Below are positions 54,429 through 62,826 of a stretch of 64,000 nucleotides of DNA, piece after piece; positions within the stretch are counted from its first letter, which is position 1, and every line of letters starts with the position of its first letter. A program made the position numbers and the translations under genes. The stretch is from positions 124,001-188,000 of the forward strand of contig NZ_OZ060452.1 of the NCBI RefSeq assembly GCF_964059235.1, given 5' to 3'. The notes under the pieces were generated by a model, which was not told where the DNA came from, did no database searches, and worked only from the letters and a program-made list of their open reading frames with translations. The DNA comes from Candidatus Tisiphia endosymbiont of Nedyus quadrimaculatus. GTDB taxonomy: Bacteria; Pseudomonadota; Alphaproteobacteria; Rickettsiales; Rickettsiaceae.

Positions 54429-56623
54429 AAGAAACTAAATTTTGCTAATTTATCAAATAATTGCGTAACCATTCTGAGCAACAATAAACGATTATTGGCA
54501 ATGTTATAATCTTGATCTTTGACCAAAACATTATCAAAAAACTCATTGACAGGTTTTAATATCTCTAGTAATAGGCTAAGAGTCTTAGTAAAATCTTTTT
54601 CTACAATATAACTATCAATTTGCTGAGAAATAACTCCTAATGATAAAAATAATTCTTGTTCATATTTGGAAATAAAAGCATCTTGGTTAACCTCTCCTTC
54701 TATATTACTACCTTCTAGTATATTGTTTGCTCTTTTGTAAATAGTTAATAAATTCTCACCATCATCCTTAGTCAGAAACTCCTGTAAGGAGGCAAGCTTT
54801 ATTTCACTAACAACTAGGTCTTCTTCAATATCAAAATCAAGCACAGCATTAATTAACGATATATCATAGTGATTTTTTAAATAATATTTTGCTCTTTCTT
54901 CTAAAAAATCTAGAATTATCTGCCTAGTTTTATTTAGCCCACTATCATCCCCGCTTGCCTTACTAGGGGGTGGGAGGAAATGACGGTGCGATACAATGTC
55001 TTCAAACATAGTTTGATATAAGTGAACTACATAAGCCACTAATTGCTTAATATTTATACTCAGTCTATTACCTAAAATTATCCTAATAATACCTAGTGCT
55101 TGCCGCCTGAGTGAGTAAGGGTCTCTTGAACCACTTGGCTCTTCTCCTATTAATACCAAACCTACTAAACTATCCAATTTATCAGCAATAGCCAATATTG
55201 CTGCATCTCCTACTGGCAAACTATCCGATGGACCTTGTGGTTTATAATGATCCCTGATTGCCGCTGCGATTTCCTCCCCTAGCCGATCTTCTTTAGCATA
55301 ATAATATCCCATAATTCCTTGCAGCTCAGGAAATTCTCCAACCATTTCGCTAGTGAGATCACTTTTACAAAGTCTAGCGGCTATTTGTAAATTCTGATTT
55401 CTTGGTATACTCTTCTGCTTTGAAGAATTGGTTTCGCAAAACTGCGGGGCATTCGCGTACTCACGTACTTCATGTACGTTCCGTTCGCTCACCCCTTGTT
55501 TTACGTTCCAATTCTCCAAATCATTTGAGTATATGATATAATTACAAATATCAGCAACCCTTTCAGTTTTTTGTTTTACATTACCAAGCTTGGCATGAAA
55601 TGTTATCCTTTCAAGTTTTGGCAATTTTGATTGTAAACTATTAGATAAATCCTGCTGATAAAAATACAAGGCATCAGAGAGTCTAGCAGATAATACTTTC
55701 TCGTTGCCAGCTACAATAATATCCTTATCATGAGGCATATTACTGACGAAAAGAAAATAAGGGGCAAAATTACCAATCTCATCAAAAGTACTAAAATATT
55801 TTTGATGGTTGCGCATTGAGCTAACCAGCACCTCTCTAGGTAACTTCAAAAAGTGAGATGGTATTTTACCCACCATAACAACTGGCAATTCTACTAATCC
55901 TGTTACTTCTTCTAATAATTTCTCATCCTCTTTTATCACTAAATTAAGTGATTTGGCTATTATTAATAATTGGCTTTTAATTATCTCCTTGCGACCATCT
56001 TGATCAATAATGACATTACTTTCCCGCAGCTTAATCTGGTACTCAGAAAAACTGTCTATAGTAATCGATTCAGGACTGATAAATCTATGCCCAAAGGTAA
56101 TATTATTAGCCGTCAAATGGCCATATTTAATTGCTAGTATTTCTCCATCAAATATACATAAAATATTCCTAAGAGGTCTAATCCAGCTTATATCATAGTT
56201 CCCCCAATACATAGATTTTGGCCAAATATACTTACTAATTGCTTTAGGAATCATATCTTCCAATAGCACTCGTATATCGGTTTCTTTAGTATTTTTTACT
56301 ATTATATAATATAATTGCCCTTGCACTAATAGTGTAGATAATTTTTTTTGCTCAATATTATTTGAGCGACAAAACCCTTCTATAGCCTGCGATGTAGCTG
56401 AAACTTTTGGTCCTCTTATGGTAATTTCTTTTGGCGGTATAGATTTCGGTAAATTGGTAATATATACGGCAATTCGCCTAGGTCCAATAAATACCTGAAC
56501 ATCCCCTACTAGCCTACTATCTTGCAAGATTGTAGTAAATATGGTTTTATAGCTTTCCGCTGCATTTTTCTGCATCAAAGCTGGTATTTCTTCACTAAAC
56601 AATTCTAACAATAACTCACTCAT
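54425..56623 (-). CDS. glyS: Glycyl-tRNA synthetase beta subunit with in-frame RPE-like insertion
   Basis: 732 residues. LLLELFSEEIPALMQKNAAE is the N-terminal signature, GFCRSNNI and YGHLTANNITFGHRFISPE follow. Catalytic and HD-type middle region includes DPYSLRRQALGIIRIIL. Residues about 364-406 (NVKQGVSERNVHEVREYANA and neighbours) are an RPE-like insertion, 43 codons exactly, between NYII and RNQNLQIAARL. The surrounding protein looks intact, so the insertion is probably tolerated. Follows glyQ by 1 bp. Confidence 0.94.
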   Translation of the reverse strand: MSELLLELFSEEIPALMQKNAAESYKTIFTTILQDSRLVGDVQVFIGPRRIAVYITNLPKSIPPKEITIRGPKVSATSQAIEGFCRSNNIEQKKLSTLLVQGQLYYIIVKNTKETDIRVLLEDMIPKAISKYIWPKSMYWGNYDISWIRPLRNILCIFDGEILAIKYGHLTANNITFGHRFISPESITIDSFSEYQIKLRESNVIIDQDGRKEIIKSQLLIIAKSLNLVIKEDEKLLEEVTGLVELPVVMVGKIPSHFLKLPREVLVSSMRNHQKYFSTFDEIGNFAPYFLFVSNMPHDKDIIVAGNEKVLSARLSDALYFYQQDLSNSLQSKLPKLERITFHAKLGNVKQKTERVADICNYIIYSNDLENWNVKQGVSERNVHEVREYANAPQFCETNSSKQKSIPRNQNLQIAARLCKSDLTSEMVGEFPELQGIMGYYYAKEDRLGEEIAAAIRDHYKPQGPSDSLPVGDAAILAIADKLDSLVGLVLIGEEPSGSRDPYSLRRQALGIIRIILGNRLSINIKQLVAYVVHLYQTMFEDIVSHRHFLPPPSKASGDDSGLNKTRQIILDFLEERAKYYLKNHYDISLINAVLDFDIEEDLVVSEIKLASLQEFLTKDDGENLLTIYKRANNILEGSNIEGEVNQDAFISKYEQELFLSLGVISQQIDSYIVEKDFTKTLSLLLEILKPVNEFFDNVLVKDQDYNIANNRLLLLRMVTQLFDKLAKFSFL
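55406..55534 (-). repeat. RPE-like palindromic element in frame within glyS
   Basis: 129 bp with inverted ends TATACTCTTCTGCTTTGAAG and CAAATCATTTGAGTATAT. The centre GTACTTCATGTAC and flanking arms GAATTGG..CCAATTC make a hairpin. It matches the coding copy at 39478 and the non-coding copies at 2755 and 10567. 129 is divisible by three, so the glyS frame is kept. Confidence 0.9.
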
Positions 56624-56624
56624 A

Positions 56625-57500
56625 TTAACTCTTCTTCTCTTCTAATTCTAACCACTTATTACAGCATAGCTTTGCCAAATTTCGTACCCTGAGTATGTAA
56701 GATGCTCTCTCTGTTACGCTAATCACCCCCCGAGCATTTAACAGGTTAAAAAGATGGCTAGCTTGAATACAATAATCATAAGCTGGCAACGGTAAATCTG
56801 CAGCAATCAAATCATTACATTGTTTTTCACTATCAATAAAATGTTGAGATAATATTGCTATGTCAGCCAATTCTAAATTAAACTTTGAAAATTGTTTTTC
56901 AGCGGCAAAATCTACTTCACCATAGGTTAAAGCCTTTTCTCCAACCTGCCCATTCCAGTCAAGACTTTTGACCTCATCGATCCCTTGTATATAAAGTGCT
57001 AGACGTTCTAAACCATAGGTAATTTCACCAGCAACCGGGCGACATTCAATACCACCAATTTGTTGCATATAAGTAAATTGCGATACTTCCATACCATCAC
57101 ACCATACTTCCCAACCAAGTCCAGCTGCTCCAAGAGTAGGAGATTCCCAATCATCTTCAACAAACCTAATATCATGTTTCTGCAAATCTATACCAAGACA
57201 TTCGAGACTCTTTAAATATAGCTCTTGTATATCATCAGGAGATGGTTTTAATATAACTTGGAATTGATAATAATGTTGCATTCTATTGGGATGTTGAGCG
57301 TATCTACTATCATTAGGACGCCTAGATGGCTGAACATAAGCTACAAACCAAGGTTTTTTGCCAAGACTTCGTAATACAGTGGCAGGATGAAAAGTACCAG
57401 CTCCAACATGCGAATCATATGGTTGTAAAATCGCACAACCATATGATGCCCAGTAATTCTGCAAGGTTAATATAATTTGCTGAAATGATAATTTTTGCAT
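56625..57500 (-). CDS. glyQ: Glycyl-tRNA synthetase alpha subunit
   Basis: 291 residues, class II synthetase. [20 protein letters not shown] begins the chain; motif 2-like [20 protein letters not shown] and [20 protein letters not shown] (motif 3) are present. Works as alpha2beta2 with GlyS, encoded next with only 1 bp between. Confidence 0.97.
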   Translation of the reverse strand: MQKLSFQQIILTLQNYWASYGCAILQPYDSHVGAGTFHPATVLRSLGKKPWFVAYVQPSRRPNDSRYAQHPNRMQHYYQFQVILKPSPDDIQELYLKSLECLGIDLQKHDIRFVEDDWESPTLGAAGLGWEVWCDGMEVSQFTYMQQIGGIECRPVAGEITYGLERLALYIQGIDEVKSLDWNGQVGEKALTYGEVDFAAEKQFSKFNLELADIAILSQHFIDSEKQCNDLIAADLPLPAYDYCIQASHLFNLLNARGVISVTERASYILRVRNLAKLCCNKWLELEEKKS

Positions 57501-57584
57501 ATTGGTAAATTTGTTTGTTTATTTTTTAGACGAACACTCCCTATTTTACAATTAGAGAACTTCCTGCACCTTCGATGTCACCCC

Positions 57585-57788
57585 ACAACTGTTGAAAATT
57601 TACAAATACCTATACCATAGCGTCATTGCGAGCGTAAGCGAAGCAATCTAGGAAACAATCTATAGATAAATGATGTTACTGGATTGCTTCGTCGACCTAC
57701 GGTCTCCTCGCAATGACAATTTTTTAACTTTCAACAGTTGTGCCCTGAAGACGACAACGCCAATTCTTGAAGTTCTACCTGAGTATAC
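57585..57788. repeat. Composite palindrome upstream of glyQ
   Basis: Outer arms CACAACTGTTGAAAATTTAC and AACTTTCAACAGTTGTG around a GTCATTGCGA-type palindrome (57622-57717, with GATAAATGATGTTACTGGAT centre). Its right end runs into a fragment of the 25350-type element (GACGACAACGCCAATTCTTG, CTACCTGAGTATACC). No gene in 57501-57788. Confidence 0.75.
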
Positions 57789-58250
57789 CTAAATCTTACT
57801 CCATGTTCCTACTGGACTCTGTTTATAACAATCAATTATCGGTGTTGCAATAGTTAGTTCATTTATTGTTTTAATTACTAAACTTAAATTATCTAAAGCA
57901 TCGTATATTATAATTATTCTCTGAAAATGTGCGATATAATGTTTGTTATTAAGAATTTCTTGTATATCAAATGGGGCAATGATTATTAGGATGGTAGCTT
58001 GATTAGGATTCTCTAACTGATGAGTAATATAAACTGGTTGTTTTTCTGGTAATGGATCAAGTTTACTGCCATGCGGAATAAACTGTTTCCTAGAATATGT
58101 CCATATCATCTTGTTTAGTGCTTCTTGTACCTCAAGATCCGGAGCTAAAACTACAATCCTTAAATTACTATGATAAGATTTTTCTACTAAAAGGCAGGTT
58201 GTCTTATATAGTAATCCTTCAGCAGTATGGTAAAGACTAAATTGTTGCAT
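57789..58250 (-). CDS. holC: DNA polymerase III subunit chi
   Basis: 153 residues. FSLYHTAEGLLYKTTCLLVE, VLAPDLEVQEALNKMIWTYS and KQFIPHG-type RKQFIPHGSKLDPLPEKQPV are the chi family pattern (Rossmann-like fold with LW-x-F-IPH). Chi links the clamp loader to SSB. The psi partner is usually absent in alphaproteobacteria. Confidence 0.9.
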   Translation of the reverse strand: MQQFSLYHTAEGLLYKTTCLLVEKSYHSNLRIVVLAPDLEVQEALNKMIWTYSRKQFIPHGSKLDPLPEKQPVYITHQLENPNQATILIIIAPFDIQEILNNKHYIAHFQRIIIIYDALDNLSLVIKTINELTIATPIIDCYKQSPVGTWSKI

Positions 58251-58309
58251 GATAATTCTCTTAAATTTAAAACTTATCTAATTAATACTACAGTTGTAGC
58301 TACTCACAA

Positions 58310-58402
58310 TATTGTCATCCCTGCTTTGGTGCGGGATCTAGAATATCTAAAATACCCTTCCTGTCTATTTCTTTAGATCCCGCACCGAAGCAGGGATGAC
58401 AT
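58310..58402. repeat. GTCATTCC-type palindromic repeat between prmC and holC
   Basis: Arms TGTCATCCCTGCTTTGGTGC and inverted CACCGAAGCAGGGATGACAT, CCTTCCTGTCTATT centre. ACTACAGTTGTAG at 58288 sits next to it, as beside the dsbB copy. CTCGTCCATATATGA at 58418 equals the very right end of the IS110 element, a solo IS scar. Confidence 0.8.
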
Positions 58403-58459
58403 AGTACAGGTCACTCCTACTCGTCCATATATGAACATCGATTCTATCATTCCTATACC

Positions 58460-59419
58460 TCAAACATTTCCCGGGTTAGCCATATCTATTAAAAGACCTC
58501 TATCTCTACCTTCCAAATCCTTATAAACTTGCTTAACCGTATAACCATAACTAACAAAAATTTCTGTAACAGCTGCCAATTGATTAAAACCAATCTCTAA
58601 GAATAATTTACCATTTTGTTTTAAAAATCCCTTGGCTTCTTTAGCGATTATGTAATATGAAGCTAATCCATTATCTTCGGCAAATAAGGCTAAATGGGGT
58701 TCATATTTTAAAGTCTCAGGAGACATATAAACAGTATCATCAAAAGAAATATATGGTGGATTACTTACGATAATATCAAATTTTTGCTTTTCCAAATTTT
58801 CAAACCAGTTACTATTAATTATTTTAAATCTATCAGAAACTTTATGTTTTATAGCATTTTGACAAGCTATAGCAATCGCTTCGTTACTTATATCAGTCGC
58901 AGTTACATTGCTATTTGGCATTTCCAGTAACAAACTCAAAGCTATACAACCACTACCTGTGCCAAGTTCCAATATTGTTAGCTCTTCCTTGATGGCATCC
59001 CTGCGAATGCAGCTATCTAGATTCCCGTCGCAGCTCGAATAATGACTAGGAATGCTAATCGGATCAGTTATAACATCCTTTAAAATCGCATCTACAAGTA
59101 CCTCAGTATCTTGCCTAGGAATAAGCACTTTATTATCTATGATAAATTGGTAACCATAAAACTCTTTATACCCTATAATGTAGGCTATTGGTTCTAATAA
59201 TATGCGTCTATTAATTAAATTTTTAAAAATAATTTGTTCTAGCTCGGTCAATCCTTCTTCTGATCTTGCTAATAAATATTCAATAGATTTACCAGTTACA
59301 TGCTGCATCAGTATGCGTGATTCTAGGTTTGCTGATTTAATACCTACTGTTTGTAATTTGCTACTAGCATAAATTAGGCTCTGTCCAAAAAACTGTGTAA
59401 ATTCGAAAAAATAGGTCAT
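58460..59419 (-). CDS. prmC: Peptide chain release factor glutamine methyltransferase, IS-derived N-terminus
   Basis: 319 residues. The N-terminal helical domain resumes at SSKLQTVGIKSANLESRILM; the SAM site is ILELGTGSGCIALSLL and the catalytic motif IVSNPPYISFDD. It methylates Gln of the GGQ motif in RF1/RF2. Residues 1-14 (MTYFFEFTQFFGQS) are encoded by the end of the IS256-type element, and the ATG overlaps the transposase stop (TAATG). About 18 residues (SSCDGNLDSCIRRDAI) before the SAM motif come from a repeat at 58990-59045. Core catalytic motifs are intact. Confidence 0.9.
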   Translation of the reverse strand: MTYFFEFTQFFGQSLIYASSKLQTVGIKSANLESRILMQHVTGKSIEYLLARSEEGLTELEQIIFKNLINRRILLEPIAYIIGYKEFYGYQFIIDNKVLIPRQDTEVLVDAILKDVITDPISIPSHYSSCDGNLDSCIRRDAIKEELTILELGTGSGCIALSLLLEMPNSNVTATDISNEAIAIACQNAIKHKVSDRFKIINSNWFENLEKQKFDIIVSNPPYISFDDTVYMSPETLKYEPHLALFAEDNGLASYYIIAKEAKGFLKQNGKLFLEIGFNQLAAVTEIFVSYGYTVKQVYKDLEGRDRGLLIDMANPGNV

Positions 59420-60713
59420 TAAATTTTGTTAAGCCTATCCTCAAATTTAATCATCAAATGAGCCATAGCTTCATTCCAGTTTGGAATGGGCATAGTCCAT
59501 TTTTTGGTCATATAGTCAATTGTCAAATATAAACTTTTAAAAACAGCATTATCATTAGGAAAAACCCGCTTATTATTTGTTACTTTACGCAATTGACTAT
59601 TGACAGATTCAACTGAATTAGTTGTATAAATTACCTTTCTAATTGACTCAGGATACCCTAGAAAAATCATTAGATTGTCCCAATTATTATACCATGATTT
59701 GGCAATTTGTGGATATTGTTTATTCCATTTTTCTTCAAAAGATACTAAAGCTAAATGGGCTTGTTCTTCCGTTACTGCAGTATATATCGGCTTTAAATCG
59801 CTAGACAGTTGCTTCCTATCTTTATACGACACATATTTTAAACTATTTCTAATCTGATGTACAATACACAATTGATGTTCTGTTTTTGGATAAACTGCTT
59901 CTATTGCCTCAGACATATCAGTAAGATTATCGCTACAGGCAATCAGTATATCTTTTAGCCCTCTATTTTTCATTTCGGTAAAATTACCGAGCCAAAATTT
60001 TGCCCCTTCATTTTCACTGATCCATAATCCCAATATATCTTTTTTACCAGATAAATCAATTCCTAATGCAACATATACTGCCTTATTGATTATCCTTTTA
60101 TCTTGCCTGACTTTTACTACTAAACAATCAAAAAATACTATCGGATATATCTCTTCTAATGGTCGACTCTGCCAAGCTTTAACCTCATCCATTACATCAT
60201 CAGTAATTTGGCTGATTAAGCCTTCACTTATTTCAACACTGTATAACTCCTGTAACTGAATCTTAATATCAGATATACTCATGCCTTTAGCATATAATGA
60301 TAGTACTTTATCGTCAAAACCATCAAAACGTTTCTGGCGTTTTGGTAGTATTGCGGGTTCAAAGGTATTATGCCTATCCCTTGGTACTTCTATTTCTACA
60401 GCTCCATGTTCGGAGATCAGTTTTTTGCTAGTTATACCATTACGAGCATTATCATTATCTGCACGACTGTATTTATCATAGCCTAGATGATTATTCATTT
60501 CTGACTGCAGTGCCTTCTCTATTAAACGTTTGGTCAATTCTTTTAATAAACCTCCTTCTTTCAGTATTGTACTTACATCTGTATCATTATCTATTAATAA
60601 ATCTACTGCTTGCTTTATTGATTCATTAGTTTTTTTATTCATGTAATTTCCTTTTTTGTTATACTTTTATATATAACCTATTTCGAAATTTACACAGTTT
60701 TTTGGACAGAGCC
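59377..60713 (-). mobile_element. IS256-family insertion sequence
   Basis: About 1.34 kb with terminal inverted repeats GGCTCTGTCCAAAAAACTGT (continuing GTAAATT) at both ends. One transposase. The flanking 8 bp differ (ATAAATTA versus TAGATATT), so no target duplication is visible; a rearrangement after insertion is likely. One end lies in the 5' part of prmC, the other cuts the IS5-type gene. Confidence 0.9.
59419..60642 (-). CDS. IS256-family (mutator-type) transposase
   Basis: 407 residues, full length. ELTKRLIEKALQSEMNNHLG and GITSKKLISEHGAVEIEVPR are family blocks; catalytic residues appear in IVFFDCLVVKVRQDK (D), ILIACSDNLTDMSEAI (D) and VIYTTNSVESVNSQLR (E). CIVHQIRNSLKYVSYKDRK is the conserved C/H block. 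Stop codon overlaps the prmC start. Confidence 0.96.
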   Translation of the reverse strand: MNKKTNESIKQAVDLLIDNDTDVSTILKEGGLLKELTKRLIEKALQSEMNNHLGYDKYSRADNDNARNGITSKKLISEHGAVEIEVPRDRHNTFEPAILPKRQKRFDGFDDKVLSLYAKGMSISDIKIQLQELYSVEISEGLISQITDDVMDEVKAWQSRPLEEIYPIVFFDCLVVKVRQDKRIINKAVYVALGIDLSGKKDILGLWISENEGAKFWLGNFTEMKNRGLKDILIACSDNLTDMSEAIEAVYPKTEHQLCIVHQIRNSLKYVSYKDRKQLSSDLKPIYTAVTEEQAHLALVSFEEKWNKQYPQIAKSWYNNWDNLMIFLGYPESIRKVIYTTNSVESVNSQLRKVTNNKRVFPNDNAVFKSLYLTIDYMTKKWTMPIPNWNEAMAHLMIKFEDRLNKI

Positions 60714-61689
60714 TAGATATTTTCTTCCCTGATAGGTTGAATTTTAAAGTATGATATTCTATACTGACACAGTTCAGCGAATGTTCTCCCAAACTCGTAT
60801 GGCTTGTTTAATTTCCCTTTACCAATACACTCTACCTCCGGGGCATGAAAACTATATAATATTTTATTATCTTCTTTATATTGTTCTTTTTCTGCTTTAC
60901 TCAGTATAGATTGCACCTGTATCTTCTTTATCTTATTTAGTATTTCTTGTTGGTTTGCCGATAAACTTAATTTTGCTTTAGCTATTTCTCGCTGACATAT
61001 CCTAACTAAACGACCCAACAACACTTTTAAATGCTTCATTATTTTCTTACGCTTTTTGGCTTTACTATTATCTTTATATTTCCATAATTTTAATATGTCT
61101 TTTTTATATTGCTTGGCATATGTTTCATTTAACTTGATGCCTAAGGCATGACATAACTTTACTAGCTCTATTCTTGCCTTATCCATCAAATATACATCAT
61201 GTGGATACTTAATATTCTTAATTTGTACAGTAGTATCAATGATTATCGATGCTAAGTCTTTTTTTTTACTACACCAGCTTTGCAGCCGATTCTTATCAGC
61301 TCCTTTAATATCTCATTATAGCCATCTTCTTCTAATATAGCACGAAACCGCCGGATACTAGATTCTGATATCTCAGCATCTTTCTGCAAATATTCCCAAC
61401 CACAAAAATACTGCCAATATACGTTCTCTCTTAGCTCTTCCTCAGAAGCTGCATCTGACAGGTTATACATCGCTTGCAGCATAGTCACTCCAAGTAACAG
61501 ACGGTGACATCTGCGATTCCTACCAAATTTCTTGATATCAACATTCGCCAACAACCACTCCTCTAAACTAGACCAATTTATTAACGATCTTAATTTATAT
61601 AACTTATTATTAGGGTTTAATTCCTCGGTCAATTTATAACCAAAAAGTTGTCCTTGTCTTTGTGATTTCTCTATATTTTCCATCGGCAT
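60713..61689 (-). pseudogene. IS5-type transposase remnant (DUF772), frameshifted and truncated
   Basis: First frame (61689-61252) holds the DUF772 domain: LINWSSLEEWLLANVDIKKF, RCHRLLLGVTMLQAMYNLSD, ISESSIRRFRAIL. It stops after GVVKKKT. The second frame continues as DLASIIIDTTVQIKNIKYPH with the first catalytic Asp, then helical sequence and FHAPEVECIGKGKLNKPYEF. The shift lies on nine A's that read A_AAA_AAG, a classic -1 slippery site. The C-terminal part with the remaining catalytic residues is missing; the TAG stop is formed at the IS256 boundary. Confidence 0.85.
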
Positions 61690-61863
61690 AAATCAACTAA
61701 TCCATAAGGTTTATGCCCATATTATAGCATTTTCTTATGGATTCTCTATATTTTTTTACTCGCTAAACATATTAGATATTATATCTCTAGACTTCTGACG
61801 GGGAGACTAGTTAATAATGGGAAATGGTATTACACTAAAAAGTAAATTACTTCTAAAGATTTG

Positions 61864-62826
61864 TTATTTATACTCTTCTGTTTCTAGATTCTTCCAAATT
61901 CTATTTTTAGAGATATAGAAGAAAATTATAAAAATTACTAAGAACATCATCACTTTCAAACCCATGGATTTACGGTTTTCCATTTCAGGTTCAGCAGCCC
62001 ATTGTAAAAATGTCGTAACATCCATAGCCATTTGTTCGACTGATGAGTTTGTTCCGTCTATATACTTTACTTGTCCATCTGACAAGGGAGCTGGCATGGC
62101 AATCTGACTATGTGGAAAATATGGGTTGTAATTTAATCCTGGCATTAGTTTAAAATTTTCAGGAGGATCACTATAACCAGTAAGTATAGAATATAAATAA
62201 TTTGCTCCATCAGGTCTTGCTTTGATAATCAACGATAAATCAGGCGGATCTGCTCCATTGTTGGCAGCTCTTGCTGCTTGTTCATTAGGGTAGGGACGAA
62301 CAAATGGATCGGAGGGTAGAGCAGGTCTTTCAAACATTTCTCCTGCATCATTTGGACCATCTTGTACAGTATAATTTTTGGCTATTTCTTTAATTTCTTC
62401 ATCTAAAAATCCTAGATCTTTAAGATTACGATAATATAAATTATAAAGACCATGACAGCTACTGCATACTTCTTTATATACTTGGAATCCACGCTGTGCA
62501 GCTTTCCTGTCAACAGTTGCAAAAACTCCATCAAATGGCCAAGCAATCTTTTTTGCAGGTAGTGCTTCGTTTGCGATAGAGATGTTTGATAGTAATAATA
62601 TGAATAGACAAATAATAGAGTTTCTCCATGACAGAAAAGAAAGGCCATTAAGTATAATAGATCCCTGCTTTCGTAGGGATGACATCGGTTTAAATATCAT
62701 AGATTCCGCCGTTGCTAAGAATGATAGCCCTTGATCTACACGGGCAAAGCCTTTAGCTAGGGATGACATCTTTTTTGCTATAAAGCTGAAGTTCAAATGT
62801 CCCTGTATAATTTTGTTGTCTTTCAT
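61864..62826 (-). CDS. petC: Cytochrome c1 of the bc1 complex, with repeat insertion before the signal segment
   Basis: 320 residues. [20 protein letters not shown] has the heme-binding CxxCH; Met ligand region [13 protein letters not shown]-terminal anchor [20 protein letters not shown]. The ATG overlaps the petB stop (ATGA), which supports this start. Residues about 18-63 ([20 protein letters not shown] and [12 protein letters not shown]) come from palindromic repeats at 62655-62775, pushing the hydrophobic segment [20 protein letters not shown] to about residue 70-88. An internal Met inside the repeat could also serve as start. Confidence 0.92.
   Translation of the reverse strand: MKDNKIIQGHLNFSFIAKKMSSLAKGFARVDQGLSFLATAESMIFKPMSSLRKQGSIILNGLSFLSWRNSIICLFILLLSNISIANEALPAKKIAWPFDGVFATVDRKAAQRGFQVYKEVCSSCHGLYNLYYRNLKDLGFLDEEIKEIAKNYTVQDGPNDAGEMFERPALPSDPFVRPYPNEQAARAANNGADPPDLSLIIKARPDGANYLYSILTGYSDPPENFKLMPGLNYNPYFPHSQIAMPAPLSDGQVKYIDGTNSSVEQMAMDVTTFLQWAAEPEMENRKSMGLKVMMFLVIFIIFFYISKNRIWKNLETEEYK
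62655..62775. repeat. Palindromic repeats in the 5' part of petC
   Basis: GATCCCTGCTTTCGTAGGGA, GATTCCGCCGTTGCTAAGAA and CGGGCAAAGCCTTTAGCTAG then GGATGACATC: parts of two GTCATTCC-type copies, in frame with petC. Includes a CTAAGAATGA IS110-type half site. Confidence 0.82.

Noticed and set aside
59377-61689. Composite transposon formed by IS256- and IS5-type elements
   Set aside because: The two elements are of different families, adjacent, one truncated, and carry no passenger gene between them.
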